Assembly (NCBI GenBank): GCA_003697105.1
Contig: RFFQ01000146.1
Span: forward strand, 28,020-92,019
Length of the DNA stretch: 64,000 bases
Direction: 5' to 3'
Source of the DNA: Gemmatimonadota bacterium
Lineage (GTDB): Bacteria; 4572-55; J002
In this document: positions 51,982-61,271 of the stretch, in pieces
How positions within the stretch are numbered: position 1 is the stretch's first letter
Layout: the number at the start of each line of letters is the position of its first letter
Position numbers and translations under genes: made by a program
The notes under the pieces: model-generated
Told to the model about the DNA's origin: nothing
Seen by the model: the letters and a program-made list of their open reading frames with translations, nothing else
Database searches by the model: none

Positions 51982-54465
51982 ATGAGATTCAGACTGTGTT
52001 TCTGGTTGATCCTGATCCTCCCTTTGACGGGGCAAAGTCAAGTTGTAATCAACGAAATCATGTACCACACAGAGCACTCCTCGCAGGAATGGGTTGAGCT
52101 TTATAATGCCGCTGAAGATACAATCAACCTGCAAAATTGGTCTATTGCGGATGCCAATTTTTCCCCCAAACGGATTATTTCCACGGCATTTTTTGTTCCG
52201 CCGGGTAGCTACCTTACGCTCGTGCGAGACCAAGCTGCTTTTGAAACGCAATTTCCCCAATCCGATAGTTTGTGGGTCTTGGAGCCCGAAGATGCCTTAC
52301 CGGCGCTCAATAATAGCGGTGATGTGATTGTGCTGTATGACGCAGAATTGACCCCGGTCGATTCGGTTGAATTTAGTGCCAGTTGGGGCGGTGACCGGGG
52401 TATCTCTCTGGAACGAATCGCGCCTCAAAATCCTTCGATTGACCCCCAAAATTGGGGCAGTTGCCTTGACCCGAATGGTGGAACTCCCACCCGAAAAAAT
52501 AGCATTTCCATACAATCCATTGATCTCGCTGTTTTTGACGAGAATATCCGGTTTGAGCCGGCGATTCCCCGCGAGTCAACCTCCTATGTCACCATTTACG
52601 CCCTCGTGTATAATGTCGGTTTGATGGATGCCTCTGGTTTTCGGGTGATTGTTCGGGATTCGACCCAACAAACTCTCCTCCACGAATTTGTGCAAGAAAC
52701 GCCGTTAGCCCCCGGTGACTTTATCGAAGTGATGACCGTTTATGCCGATTTTCGTCGTGGGGATCAAGTGATTGAGGTCATCATCGATTTTGACACCGAT
52801 CAGAATCCGCAAAACAATCGTGCTCAGCAACTATTGCACGTCAGCCCAGATGCCGGCGCGGTGGTCATCAATGAAATTATGTACGCCCCCCATCCGGATG
52901 AACCCGAATGGGTTGAATTGTTTAACCGGACACTCCAACCGGTAAACCTGCGTTACTGGTATATAGCGGATGCACAACGTGAGGTGGTACTCACGGATGT
53001 TTCGCGGGTTATTCCTGCACAAGGCTATGTTGTCCTCGTGGATGATTTACCTACTTTTTCTGCCGTTTATCCTCAACTGGATACTGCCTTTGTCTGGCAA
53101 CCTCCGGAAGGGTTGCCCACACTCAACAACAGCGGTGATCGCCTCGTTCTTTCAGACCGGCGTGTTGTACGTATGGATTCGGTGCAATTTACTGCGAATT
53201 GGGGCGGGCAGGATGGTATTTCATTGGAGCGCATCAATCCCGACGCCGCCGCGACGGATAGTACCAATTGGGGCGATTGCCTGTATCCCGAGGGCGCAAC
53301 TCCGTTGGCACCCAACAGTATCCTTGCGAAACCGGTTGATTTAGCAGTGCTCACCTTGACCATTGACCCCGATGAACCGCAAGCCGGTGATGACTTGACA
53401 CTCACCGCCACCTTGCAAAATCTGGGACGAACGGAAGTCCTGAATTTTGGCGTTCGCTTTGAAGAACTTACTACGGGGGAGGTCATTGCCGACATTACGG
53501 TAACGACACCTGTGCCCCCCAACGGGGCTATTCAGGACATCTCAACGACATATCCAAACGCACCTGCCGGAGATTACCAGTTTCAAGCTCGTATCGATTT
53601 GGGTAGTGATGAAAATCCGGCAAATGATGCTGCCACCGCAACGGTTCGTGTCGGTAATCCGCCAATCGACCTAAAGTTGAATGAAATTTACTATGAGGAT
53701 GACCCCGAGTGGATCGAACTTTACAATGCCGGGGAGGCGGCAATTAACCTCAGTCACTGGATGTTGGCAGATGCGGATAGCACCTTGTATGCCATTCCGG
53801 AAGATGTGCCATTGGTTGAGGCAATGGGATTTTTGATTGTCACCGAAAACCGGGATCAGTTCCTCACCCGTTTCCCAGCGGCGAGTTGCCCCATTATCCA
53901 GATGGAGCGCTTTCCAACACTGAACAAAACGGAAGATGAAGTCCGCCTCCTTGACCCGTATTTAATGGAAGTCGATCGGGCGGTATATCGGGTGGACGAC
54001 CCGGCTCACTCCGGCAACTCCCTTGAGCGACGCAGTCCAACCGCCGATCCCTCCAATCCGGCGAATTGGGTCACGTCTGTTGCTCTCGATGGTGCAACGC
54101 CGTGCGCGGAAAACAGCGTTTTTACAGAAGTCATTCCCGAAAAAGCCGTGCTCTCTGTTTCACCCAATCCGTTTTCACCGGATGGGGACGGACAAGATGA
54201 TGTGACATTTCTCACTCTTTCACTGCCGGTTAACCTCGTGGATTTAACCATTGACATCTATGATGTGCAGGGGCGGTTAGTCCGGCAGTTGGTTAATGAG
54301 AAACGGGTTCAAGCCAATAAATATCCCCAACAATGGGATGGGCGGGATGACCAAGGCGACCCGCTGAGTATTGGCATTTACATTATCTTTTTTGAAGCAA
54401 TCAATTGGCAGGAAGGGATTCATCTGAAAGGGAAAGCAACCGTTGTTTTAGCCAAAAATTTATGA
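51982..54465 (+). CDS. Secreted lamin-tail-domain protein
   Basis: An 827-residue exported protein. Signal peptide (1-19), then LTD (lamin-tail, VVINEIMYH, WVELYN), CARDB-like domain, second LTD, second CARDB-like domain, third LTD (LKLNEIYYEDDPEWIELYN) and a C-terminal FlgD/type IX-like immunoglobulin fold (SVSPNPFSPDGDG, IDIYDVQGRLVRQL, WDGRDDQGDPLSIGIYII). Such proteins are usually cell-surface or released; the tail may serve secretion. ATG 51982 with AAGGATAGGA ahead gives the signal peptide; the open frame starting at 51850 would run through the REP-like element and is rejected. The next gene follows after 14 bases. Confidence 0.92.
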   Translation: MRFRLCFWLILILPLTGQSQVVINEIMYHTEHSSQEWVELYNAAEDTINLQNWSIADANFSPKRIISTAFFVPPGSYLTLVRDQAAFETQFPQSDSLWVLEPEDALPALNNSGDVIVLYDAELTPVDSVEFSASWGGDRGISLERIAPQNPSIDPQNWGSCLDPNGGTPTRKNSISIQSIDLAVFDENIRFEPAIPRESTSYVTIYALVYNVGLMDASGFRVIVRDSTQQTLLHEFVQETPLAPGDFIEVMTVYADFRRGDQVIEVIIDFDTDQNPQNNRAQQLLHVSPDAGAVVINEIMYAPHPDEPEWVELFNRTLQPVNLRYWYIADAQREVVLTDVSRVIPAQGYVVLVDDLPTFSAVYPQLDTAFVWQPPEGLPTLNNSGDRLVLSDRRVVRMDSVQFTANWGGQDGISLERINPDAAATDSTNWGDCLYPEGATPLAPNSILAKPVDLAVLTLTIDPDEPQAGDDLTLTATLQNLGRTEVLNFGVRFEELTTGEVIADITVTTPVPPNGAIQDISTTYPNAPAGDYQFQARIDLGSDENPANDAATATVRVGNPPIDLKLNEIYYEDDPEWIELYNAGEAAINLSHWMLADADSTLYAIPEDVPLVEAMGFLIVTENRDQFLTRFPAASCPIIQMERFPTLNKTEDEVRLLDPYLMEVDRAVYRVDDPAHSGNSLERRSPTADPSNPANWVTSVALDGATPCAENSVFTEVIPEKAVLSVSPNPFSPDGDGQDDVTFLTLSLPVNLVDLTIDIYDVQGRLVRQLVNEKRVQANKYPQQWDGRDDQGDPLSIGIYIIFFEAINWQEGIHLKGKATVVLAKNL

Positions 54466-54479
54466 CGGAAAGGGAGACC

Positions 54480-55322
54480 ATGAAACGATATTGGCTAGAT
54501 TCACGGGGGACATGGTGGCGACTCTTTATATTGCTTGTGTTGAACGTCAACCCGGGTTGGCCGGCGTTCTCCGACGCTCCGCTTTCCACGGCGCCGTTGG
54601 GGATGGGTTATGCCACCACAGCCGTTACGGAAAATATTCATGCCATCTATACCAATCCGGCGGCACTGGCACAAATGTACGGGATGGCGGCATCTATGGA
54701 TTACACCCAGCGCTACGGATTGTCTGAATTGGCACATACCCAAATTATGGGTGCGGTTTCAACCAATCTAGGTGCTATCGGTCTGAGTTATAACCAACTT
54801 GGTGAGGATTTGTATCAGGAACGACTGGTCGTGGGTACTTATGCTTACGAAGTCCGGCATGACTTGAGTTTAGGACTCAGTTTGCGCGGCTATCAATTGG
54901 ATGTGGCGCAATATGGCGAAAGTACGACGTTTGGGGTTGATGCTGGCATTCTGCTTCGTCCTCGTCCCGAGGTACGCCTTGGGTTCAAGGCGCACAACCT
55001 GAATCGACCGGAAATCGGGGTAACCCATGACCCGTTACCGCATTCATTGACCTTAGGGGTCGCGTATGTTCCCCGCTCAAACGTCGTGGTGGGAATCGAT
55101 GCATTTAAAGACCTCGATTTCCCCATCTCTTATCGTGCTGGAGTGGAATATAAGCCTGTGCCAGCATTGGCGTTACGGGCGGGTGTGCAGACGGAACCGG
55201 GTCAATTTAGCGTTGGGGCGGGCTTTTACCACCGTTTTTTACAGATTGATTATGCTCGTGTCTCCCATCCCAAGTTGGGAGAAACCAACTACTGGGGTCT
55301 GATGATTCATTGGGCGGAGTAA
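54480..55322 (+). CDS. PorV/PorQ-like outer-membrane protein
   Basis: A 280-residue barrel protein of the UPF0164/PorV-PorQ kind. An N-terminal export signal (about 12-31) is followed by the typical LGMGYATTAVTENIHAIYTNPAALA motif (family form: G.GGA..A..D....YWNPA.LA), then beta strands to a final aromatic segment (YWGLMIHWAE). In type IX systems PorV-like proteins bind and deliver cargo at the outer membrane. Here it follows a secreted lamin-tail protein with a sorting-like tail. Start 54480 has GGGAG ahead. Confidence 0.82.
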   Translation: MKRYWLDSRGTWWRLFILLVLNVNPGWPAFSDAPLSTAPLGMGYATTAVTENIHAIYTNPAALAQMYGMAASMDYTQRYGLSELAHTQIMGAVSTNLGAIGLSYNQLGEDLYQERLVVGTYAYEVRHDLSLGLSLRGYQLDVAQYGESTTFGVDAGILLRPRPEVRLGFKAHNLNRPEIGVTHDPLPHSLTLGVAYVPRSNVVVGIDAFKDLDFPISYRAGVEYKPVPALALRAGVQTEPGQFSVGAGFYHRFLQIDYARVSHPKLGETNYWGLMIHWAE

Positions 55323-55326
55323 ACGA

Positions 55327-55701
55327 ATGGCATCCAATCGCCGTCGATTTGGCGCGCAAAACGAAGAGCGTGCCGCCGTATTTTTACAGCAAAAAGGGTA
55401 CACCATCTTGGAACGGAATTTCCGTACACCCTATGCTGAAATCGATCTCATTGCCAAAGATGGGGATACGCTTGTCTTTGTGGAAGTTAAAGCCCGGCGG
55501 TCTATGCGATTTGGGCATCCGGCAGCGGCAGTCACTCCACATAAACAACAACGAATCATTCATGCCGCGGCAATCTATCTGCAACAGCAGGACATCAGCG
55601 ATTGTGCCTGCCGTTTTGATGTCATTGCAATTCATGTTCGGCCGGATGAGGTGCGGATCGAGCATTTCCCCCACGCTTTTATCGACGAGCAGGCATATTG
55701 A
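55327..55701 (+). CDS. YraN/UPF0102-family nuclease-like protein
   Basis: A 124-residue cytoplasmic protein of the YraN family, a restriction-endonuclease-like fold. The conserved core GAQNEERAAVFLQQKGYTILERNFR, then EIDLIAKDGDTLVFVEVKAR, includes the E..D..ExK active-site-like residues. Its biological role is not established. It begins 4 bases after the PorV-like gene. Confidence 0.93.
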   Translation: MASNRRRFGAQNEERAAVFLQQKGYTILERNFRTPYAEIDLIAKDGDTLVFVEVKARRSMRFGHPAAAVTPHKQQRIIHAAAIYLQQQDISDCACRFDVIAIHVRPDEVRIEHFPHAFIDEQAY

Positions 55702-55785
55702 TGACCCCAAATGAGTAAAAAAAGCTTGATCTACAACTTATTTAATGATATAACTATAAACCCTTACCTCAAGAGAGTACCTTTC

Positions 55786-56397
55786 ATGATATTTTCCCGA
55801 TATTTATGGTTCGGGCTGGTGCTGATCCTCATTCTGGGCAGTGCTTGCTCACATGCTGAGGAAAATTCTTCCCCCCCTCCACCGGAGAAGGACATGCCAT
55901 CTATTTATGATTTTACGGTGCAACGTATCACAGGTGAAGACGTTAAACTAGCTACTTACAAAGGTAACGTCATGTTGATCGTTAATGTTGCCAGCAAATG
56001 TGGTTTTACCCCCCAATACAAGGGACTGCAAAAATTACACGAAACCTATGCGGATCAGGGTTTAGTTGTGATGGGTTTCCCGGCGAATGATTTTGGGAAT
56101 CAGGAACCGGGGAGCAATGAGCAAATTCTCTCCTTTTGTACCACGACCTATCACGTGGAATTCCCCATGTTTGCCAAAATTTCGGTGACGGGCAAGGATA
56201 AACACCCGCTGTACCGGTTTTTAACTGAAAAAGAGACTAACCCCGAATTTGCCGGAGAAATTTCATGGAATTTCAATAAATTCCTAATTGATCGTACCGG
56301 CAAGATAGTTGCTCGTTTTGACTCCCGTGATAAACCAGAAGATGACACCGTTATTCAAGCCATTGAAACGGCTTTAAAACAGACACCATCCCATTAA
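55786..56397 (+). CDS. Glutathione-peroxidase-family protein, membrane-anchored
   Basis: A 203-residue thiol peroxidase that reduces peroxides, in bacteria usually with thioredoxin. The reactive residue is C72 (VASKCGFTPQY), a cysteine and not selenocysteine, with Q106 (GFPANDFGNQEPG) and the WNFNKFLID motif completing the active site. A hydrophobic N-terminus (about 7-20) precedes C21 in LILGSAC, an imperfect lipobox, so it is probably a lipoprotein or secreted. ATG 55786 is chosen; an in-frame ATG at 55711 would put 25 polar residues before the signal. Confidence 0.92.
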   Translation: MIFSRYLWFGLVLILILGSACSHAEENSSPPPPEKDMPSIYDFTVQRITGEDVKLATYKGNVMLIVNVASKCGFTPQYKGLQKLHETYADQGLVVMGFPANDFGNQEPGSNEQILSFCTTTYHVEFPMFAKISVTGKDKHPLYRFLTEKETNPEFAGEISWNFNKFLIDRTGKIVARFDSRDKPEDDTVIQAIETALKQTPSH

Positions 56398-56420
56398 CGT
56401 ATGATCGATAACCATCATGA

Positions 56421-56465
56421 AAAAAGAGATTGAGAAGACGTTCCAAAGGTCCTCAATCTCTTTTT
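56421..56465. terminator. Bidirectional intrinsic terminator
   Basis: A perfect 14-base stem (56421-56434 with 56452-56465, AAAAAGAGATTGAG) that ends in a T run on either strand. It closes the 51982-56397 run. Confidence 0.93.
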
Positions 56466-56512
56466 ATATGTTCCGCGGCGCGTTTCTGATGGGGGGAAGG
56501 AGAACTTGAACC

Positions 56513-56953
56513 ATGAGACTTTTGCTGGTGGAAGATGAACCCCGTATCCAACGGTTGTTGGAAACCATTTTTCGGTCCCAACAGCATGATGTTACCGTCT
56601 GCGGTGATGCTGAATCTGCACTCATCGCGTATCAACAGACGTTTTACCCCCTGATTGTTACGGATGTGGGTCTGCCCCACATGGATGGTCTGGAATTTTG
56701 CCGCCGTATTCGCCAAGAAGATCGGGGTGCCGAATCCTATGTATTGGTGATCACCGGCAACCGTACGCCGCAGGATTTTGAGAAAGTACTTGCCGTGGAT
56801 GCCGATGATTACATGACCAAACCGGTCAACCTGATCCAATTGAAAGTTCGCTTGAAATTAGCCGAACGGATCATCCATCGTCGGCAAGCGCAGTTTCAGG
56901 AACTTCAGACATTACGAGAGCGAATTCGAGAATTGGAAGCCTCTGAACCCTAA
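56513..56953 (+). CDS. Single-domain response regulator
   Basis: A 146-residue receiver with D51 (IVTDVGLPHMDG), E7/D8, T/K switch residues (ITGN, MTKPV) and a short C-terminal helix (about 122-146) without an output domain. It is a close paralog of the first receiver of the hybrid kinase at 57215 (both share DGLEFCRRIR and a similar frame). It likely shuttles phosphate in the phosphorelay block. AAGGAG lies before the ATG. Confidence 0.94.
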   Translation: MRLLLVEDEPRIQRLLETIFRSQQHDVTVCGDAESALIAYQQTFYPLIVTDVGLPHMDGLEFCRRIRQEDRGAESYVLVITGNRTPQDFEKVLAVDADDYMTKPVNLIQLKVRLKLAERIIHRRQAQFQELQTLRERIRELEASEP

Positions 56954-57079
56954 ATAAATGAGATCATGAGCGAGCTTCTTATTACCTCACTTGCCGTTTT
57001 GTAGCATGGGTCACATACTCAAAAGGTGGATCGATGCCCTACTCGCGGTGAATCGGGAGGCTCGTTTCTAGGTTGCCAC

Positions 57080-57100
57080 GGTAAGGGATTGAATCTTACC
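57080..57100 (+). repeat. Small inverted repeat in the gap before the hybrid kinase
   Basis: GGTAAG (57080-57085) and CTTACC (57095-57100) can pair around a 9-base loop. The 261-base gap 56954-57214 holds no coding frame, clear promoter or T run that I can support. Confidence 0.3.
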
Positions 57101-57214
57101 TTCCTTAAAAACACACAAACAAGGTATTCGTATTGCCGTATATGGTACTGGTGGCGGACACAACGCCCATCGCTTTGATTCTTTAATTCTATTTTATGCC
57201 TGCTAGAAGACCTG

Positions 57215-60148
57215 ATGAATGTTTTAATTTTAGAAGATGATCATAGCTCACAATATTTCCTGCAGGAAATATTTGAACATCGCGGGGATAAAACCTGCGT
57301 GTTTGAAAAAGCAGAAAGGGCGCTGGAACATTATCAACAGGAGTTTTACGAACTATTGATGGTTGATGTTCAATTACCCGGTATGGACGGGTTGGAATTT
57401 TGTCGCCGGATCCGGGCCCTTCCCCAAGGGGAACAGAGCGTTATTTTAGTCCTGACAGCGGTCATCCCTCCCCAAAATCTAAAATTAGTCCTCGATGCCG
57501 GTGCCGATGATTATCTTACCAAGCCCATCGATTTTGATCTACTCAATGTACGCATTGATATTGCGGAGCGATTAATTCAGCAACGTTTAACTAAAGCTCA
57601 GATGGATACTGCCCTGCGCCATGAAAAAGAGCGTTATCAAGCTGTCATTAATCAAAGTGCCGATTGCATCTTTTTGGTGGAAGTTGAAACCGGCAAGATT
57701 CTGGAAGCGAATCAGGCTTTCCGGCGGCTGTTGGGATATACCGTTGAGGATATTGCCGGTCTGACACTTTATGATTTTGTGGCTCATCCACCTGCCGATA
57801 TTCAGCAGAAAATCGATTACCTCTTACAACATGGTTCACTCTTTTTGGGCGAACGGCAATATCGTAAAAAAGATGAAACCTTGATTTCCTTGGAGGTGAA
57901 CGCTAGCCGGATTACCTATATGGGAAAACAGGTATTAAGTGTCATTTCTCGGGATATTACGGCGCGCAAGCAATCCGAAGAGCAACTACGGAAACTCTCC
58001 AGTGCTTTGCAACACGCGGCGGATTTAATTATGATTACAGATAGAGAGGGGCGCATTGAATATGTCAATCCCGCCTTCTCTGCCCATACGGGTTATACGT
58101 TGGAAGACGTACAAGGTCAGACCGGTGATTTCTTAAAGTCCAACCTTCATGATGAGGCGTTTTTCCAACGCTTGTGGGAGACCATTCTGCAGGGTAAACC
58201 CTTTTTTGATACGTTTATTAATCGCAAAAAAAATGGCGAACTCTACTATGAGGAGCGGTCTATCAACCCGATCTTCAATGAAGAGGGCGTGATCACACAC
58301 TTTGTCGCCACCGGTCGAGATGTGACAAAACAACGAGAAGCTGAGGAAGAACTGCGACGCTCAGAGGCTCGATTTCGGGCAATTTTGGATAACAACCTGC
58401 AATCGATTGTGCTAGTGGATATTGATCGCCGGATTCAGGCTTTCAATAAAATGGCAAATGATCGCTCCATCTTGTTGTTTGGTAAGCGGTTGGAAAAAGG
58501 GGTATCTATTTACGACTATATTCCGCCGAAAAGCCACAAAGCGTTTACCATCTATTTTAAGCGGGCTTTGCGGGGTGAGACCGTTATCGTGGAGGGTACC
58601 GTTGATTCGCCCCACGGCAAATCACCGCTTTGGTTCGAGTTCAATTATGTGCCCGCCCTGACGGACGAAGAGAAACTAACGGGTGTCTGTTTTTTCGCGT
58701 TGGAGATCACAGAACGAAAACAGATGGAAATAGAACTCCAACATGCTAAAGAACAAGCCGAAATGGCGAATCTGGCGAAGAGTGAATTTTTGGCAAATAT
58801 GAGCCACGAACTACGCACCCCTCTCAATGCTATTTTGGGCTATACCCAGATTTTGAATCGGGATCGCTCCTTGGGGGGCAAACAGCAGAATTCGATTCAG
58901 GTGATACATCGCAGTGCGGAGCACCTGTTGATGATCATTGAGGATATGCTTGACTTGTCCAAAATTGAGTCCCGTAAAATGGAATTGAATCCATCAGACT
59001 TTAATCTACCCCATTTCTTAAAAAACATTGTTGAAATTGAACGGGTGCGAGCAACCCATCGGGATATTCAGTTGATCTACCGGGTGACCTCACCGTTACC
59101 CCAAATGGTTTATGCCGACGAAAAACGACTCCGGCAAATTTTATTGAATTTATTGACGAATGCGATTAAATTCACGATTGAAGGCAAAGTGGTGTTTACG
59201 GTGGGTTATGTGTCGCCGCAACGTATCCGGTTTGAAGTGGAAGATACCGGAATTGGGATTCCCATGGAGCATCTGAATGATATTTTCTTACCCTTCCATC
59301 AATTGCGCCAAAATCAAATCCGGTCTGATGGTACCGGTCTGGGTTTAGCGATCTGCCAGCGATTGGTGCGGCTTATGGGCGGCAAGTTGTATGTTAGCAG
59401 TCGGGTCAATCAGGGGAGTAAATTTTGGTTTGAGATCCATTTGCCGGAAAGTGCCCACTCAAACGTGCTAACCACCCCGAAAGACCCGCAAATTATCGGT
59501 TACCGTGGCAAACCGTGTCCGGTACTCATCGTGGATGATCAGGAAGAAAGCCGTGCCTTGCTTCGGGATATGCTTCTACCGTTGAAATTTGAAATCACGG
59601 AGGCAAAACACGGGCAAGATGCCTTAGATTTGCTCAAAACTTATCATCCCCAACTCATTTTACTGGATTTGATGATGCCGGTATTGGATGGGTTCAAAAC
59701 GGCACAAGCCATCCGGCAACAGGATGAATTTAAGGATGTCACGATTATTGCCGTTTCTGCCGGTGCTTTTCCGCATATCCGGGAACGCAGTCTTGCCGCC
59801 GGCTGTGATGCCTTCCTTAGTATGCCGGTCCAAATGGACCAACTGTTAGACCAACTCCGGCGACATCTCCAGTTGGACTGGATTTACGAGTCGGATGTGG
59901 CGATGGCACTTCCACCAGAACCAGAAACCCCCATGCATATGCCACCGGCTGAGATATTGCGCCGGCTATACGAACAGGTACTCATTGGTGATGTCGATAG
60001 TATAGAGAGGCATCTGATGACCCTTTCCACGGAAGACCCGGCATTACAACCCTTTGTGGATAAAATGATTCAATGGTTGGAAGATTTTTGCCTCGATGAA
60101 ATTCAAGATTTTTTAGAAACTTTGTTGGAGACCCATCGTGACACGTGA
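57215..60148 (+). CDS. Hybrid histidine kinase REC-PAS-PAS-PAS-HisKA-HATPase-REC
   Basis: A 977-residue cytoplasmic hybrid kinase. First receiver (1-120, D51), three PAS domains (about 140-255, 265-385, 390-500; for example IFLVEVETGKILEANQAF and ADLIMITDREGRIEYVNP), HisKA with H531 in MSHELRTPLNAILGY, HATPase with NLLTNAIKFTI, DTGIGIP and GTGLGLAICQRL, second receiver (about 766-885, D818 in ILLDLMMP), and an alpha-helical tail of about 90 residues. It has no HPt domain, and a separate HPt gene lies 2.3 kb downstream. The next gene overlaps by 11 bases. Confidence 0.95.
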   Translation: MNVLILEDDHSSQYFLQEIFEHRGDKTCVFEKAERALEHYQQEFYELLMVDVQLPGMDGLEFCRRIRALPQGEQSVILVLTAVIPPQNLKLVLDAGADDYLTKPIDFDLLNVRIDIAERLIQQRLTKAQMDTALRHEKERYQAVINQSADCIFLVEVETGKILEANQAFRRLLGYTVEDIAGLTLYDFVAHPPADIQQKIDYLLQHGSLFLGERQYRKKDETLISLEVNASRITYMGKQVLSVISRDITARKQSEEQLRKLSSALQHAADLIMITDREGRIEYVNPAFSAHTGYTLEDVQGQTGDFLKSNLHDEAFFQRLWETILQGKPFFDTFINRKKNGELYYEERSINPIFNEEGVITHFVATGRDVTKQREAEEELRRSEARFRAILDNNLQSIVLVDIDRRIQAFNKMANDRSILLFGKRLEKGVSIYDYIPPKSHKAFTIYFKRALRGETVIVEGTVDSPHGKSPLWFEFNYVPALTDEEKLTGVCFFALEITERKQMEIELQHAKEQAEMANLAKSEFLANMSHELRTPLNAILGYTQILNRDRSLGGKQQNSIQVIHRSAEHLLMIIEDMLDLSKIESRKMELNPSDFNLPHFLKNIVEIERVRATHRDIQLIYRVTSPLPQMVYADEKRLRQILLNLLTNAIKFTIEGKVVFTVGYVSPQRIRFEVEDTGIGIPMEHLNDIFLPFHQLRQNQIRSDGTGLGLAICQRLVRLMGGKLYVSSRVNQGSKFWFEIHLPESAHSNVLTTPKDPQIIGYRGKPCPVLIVDDQEESRALLRDMLLPLKFEITEAKHGQDALDLLKTYHPQLILLDLMMPVLDGFKTAQAIRQQDEFKDVTIIAVSAGAFPHIRERSLAAGCDAFLSMPVQMDQLLDQLRRHLQLDWIYESDVAMALPPEPETPMHMPPAEILRRLYEQVLIGDVDSIERHLMTLSTEDPALQPFVDKMIQWLEDFCLDEIQDFLETLLETHRDT

Positions 60149-61271
60149 TGAACATGAAAAGCAGACCATCTTAGTGGTCGATGATAATCCGATGAACCTG
60201 CGAGTACTCTTTGATTACTTGAAAGCGTCCGGGTTTAAAACATTGATTGCAACTAGCGGAGAGCGCGCTATTCAGCAGGTGGAACGGCTCCAACCCGACT
60301 TGATTTTGTTGGATATTATGATGCCCGGTATTGATGGTTTTGAAACCTGCCGGCGCTTGAAATCAAACCTAACCACACAGGATATACCGGTGATCTTTAT
60401 GACCGCTCTCTCCGATACGGAAGATAAGCTTCGAGGCTTCCGGGTGGGTGCTGTAGATTACATCACCAAGCCCTTCCATCAGGAAGAAGTACTTGCCCGA
60501 ATCAATACCCATCTTACCTTGCGGAATCAAAAGACAGAATTATCAGAATTAAATGCGACCAAGGATAAATTCTTTTCCATTATTGCCCATGACTTGAAAA
60601 GTGCGTTTACCTCATTGCTCGGATTTTCCCAACTGATCACAGAATCCATCGATCAATTTGAAAAAGACCAGATCAAAAATTATATTAGCATGATGCACAG
60701 CACTACGGAAAACACCTTTAAGTTGCTTGAAAATCTCTTGGCGTGGTCGCGCATTCAAAATGGGATGATGGAGTATGACCCAGAATACATCGATTTATAC
60801 CAGTTGTCCTCTGATAATATTAACATTCTGAAAAAGATGGCAGAGCAAAAATCGATTCAACTGGAACATCACATTACGCAGGGGCAGTTTCAAGTGTTTG
60901 TGGACCCGAACATGATCAAAACCGTCTTTCGCAATTTGATTTCCAATGCCTTAAAATTCACGGAACCCGGTGGACGAGTTGAAATTGGGGCACAACGCAT
61001 GGAATCGCAGGTGAAAGTCCATATTTTGGATACTGGGGTGGGGATTCGTGCAGATGCAATACCCAAATTGTTCAACATCGCCGAAAGCCATCGCACCAAT
61101 GGTACTGCCGGAGAAAAAGGTACTGGCTTGGGGTTGATTTTGTGTAAGGAACTCGTTGAAACCAATCACGGAACTATTTGGGTGGAAAGTGAAGCCGGTC
61201 AGGGAAGCACATTCTACTTCACTTTACCATTGACCCACCACATCACATCGGGGGAAATAGAGGATGAATGA
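60138..61271 (+). CDS. REC-histidine kinase (first paralog)
   Basis: A 377-residue cytoplasmic protein: receiver with D59 (ILLDIMMPGIDG) and K in YITKPF, short linker, HisKA with H151 in SIIAHDLKSAFTSLLGF, HATPase (NLISNALKFTE, DTGVGIR, GTGLGLILCKEL). The start is GTG at 60138 with TTGGAG ahead, inside the end of the hybrid-kinase gene. It is paralogous to the next gene (both share KDKFFSIIAHDL), pointing to tandem duplication. Confidence 0.93.
   Translation: MTRDEHEKQTILVVDDNPMNLRVLFDYLKASGFKTLIATSGERAIQQVERLQPDLILLDIMMPGIDGFETCRRLKSNLTTQDIPVIFMTALSDTEDKLRGFRVGAVDYITKPFHQEEVLARINTHLTLRNQKTELSELNATKDKFFSIIAHDLKSAFTSLLGFSQLITESIDQFEKDQIKNYISMMHSTTENTFKLLENLLAWSRIQNGMMEYDPEYIDLYQLSSDNINILKKMAEQKSIQLEHHITQGQFQVFVDPNMIKTVFRNLISNALKFTEPGGRVEIGAQRMESQVKVHILDTGVGIRADAIPKLFNIAESHRTNGTAGEKGTGLGLILCKELVETNHGTIWVESEAGQGSTFYFTLPLTHHITSGEIEDE

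Noticed and set aside
56954..57214. Possible riboswitch or small RNA in the gap before the hybrid kinase
   Set aside because: Only a 6-base stem is visible and no known riboswitch core or terminator.
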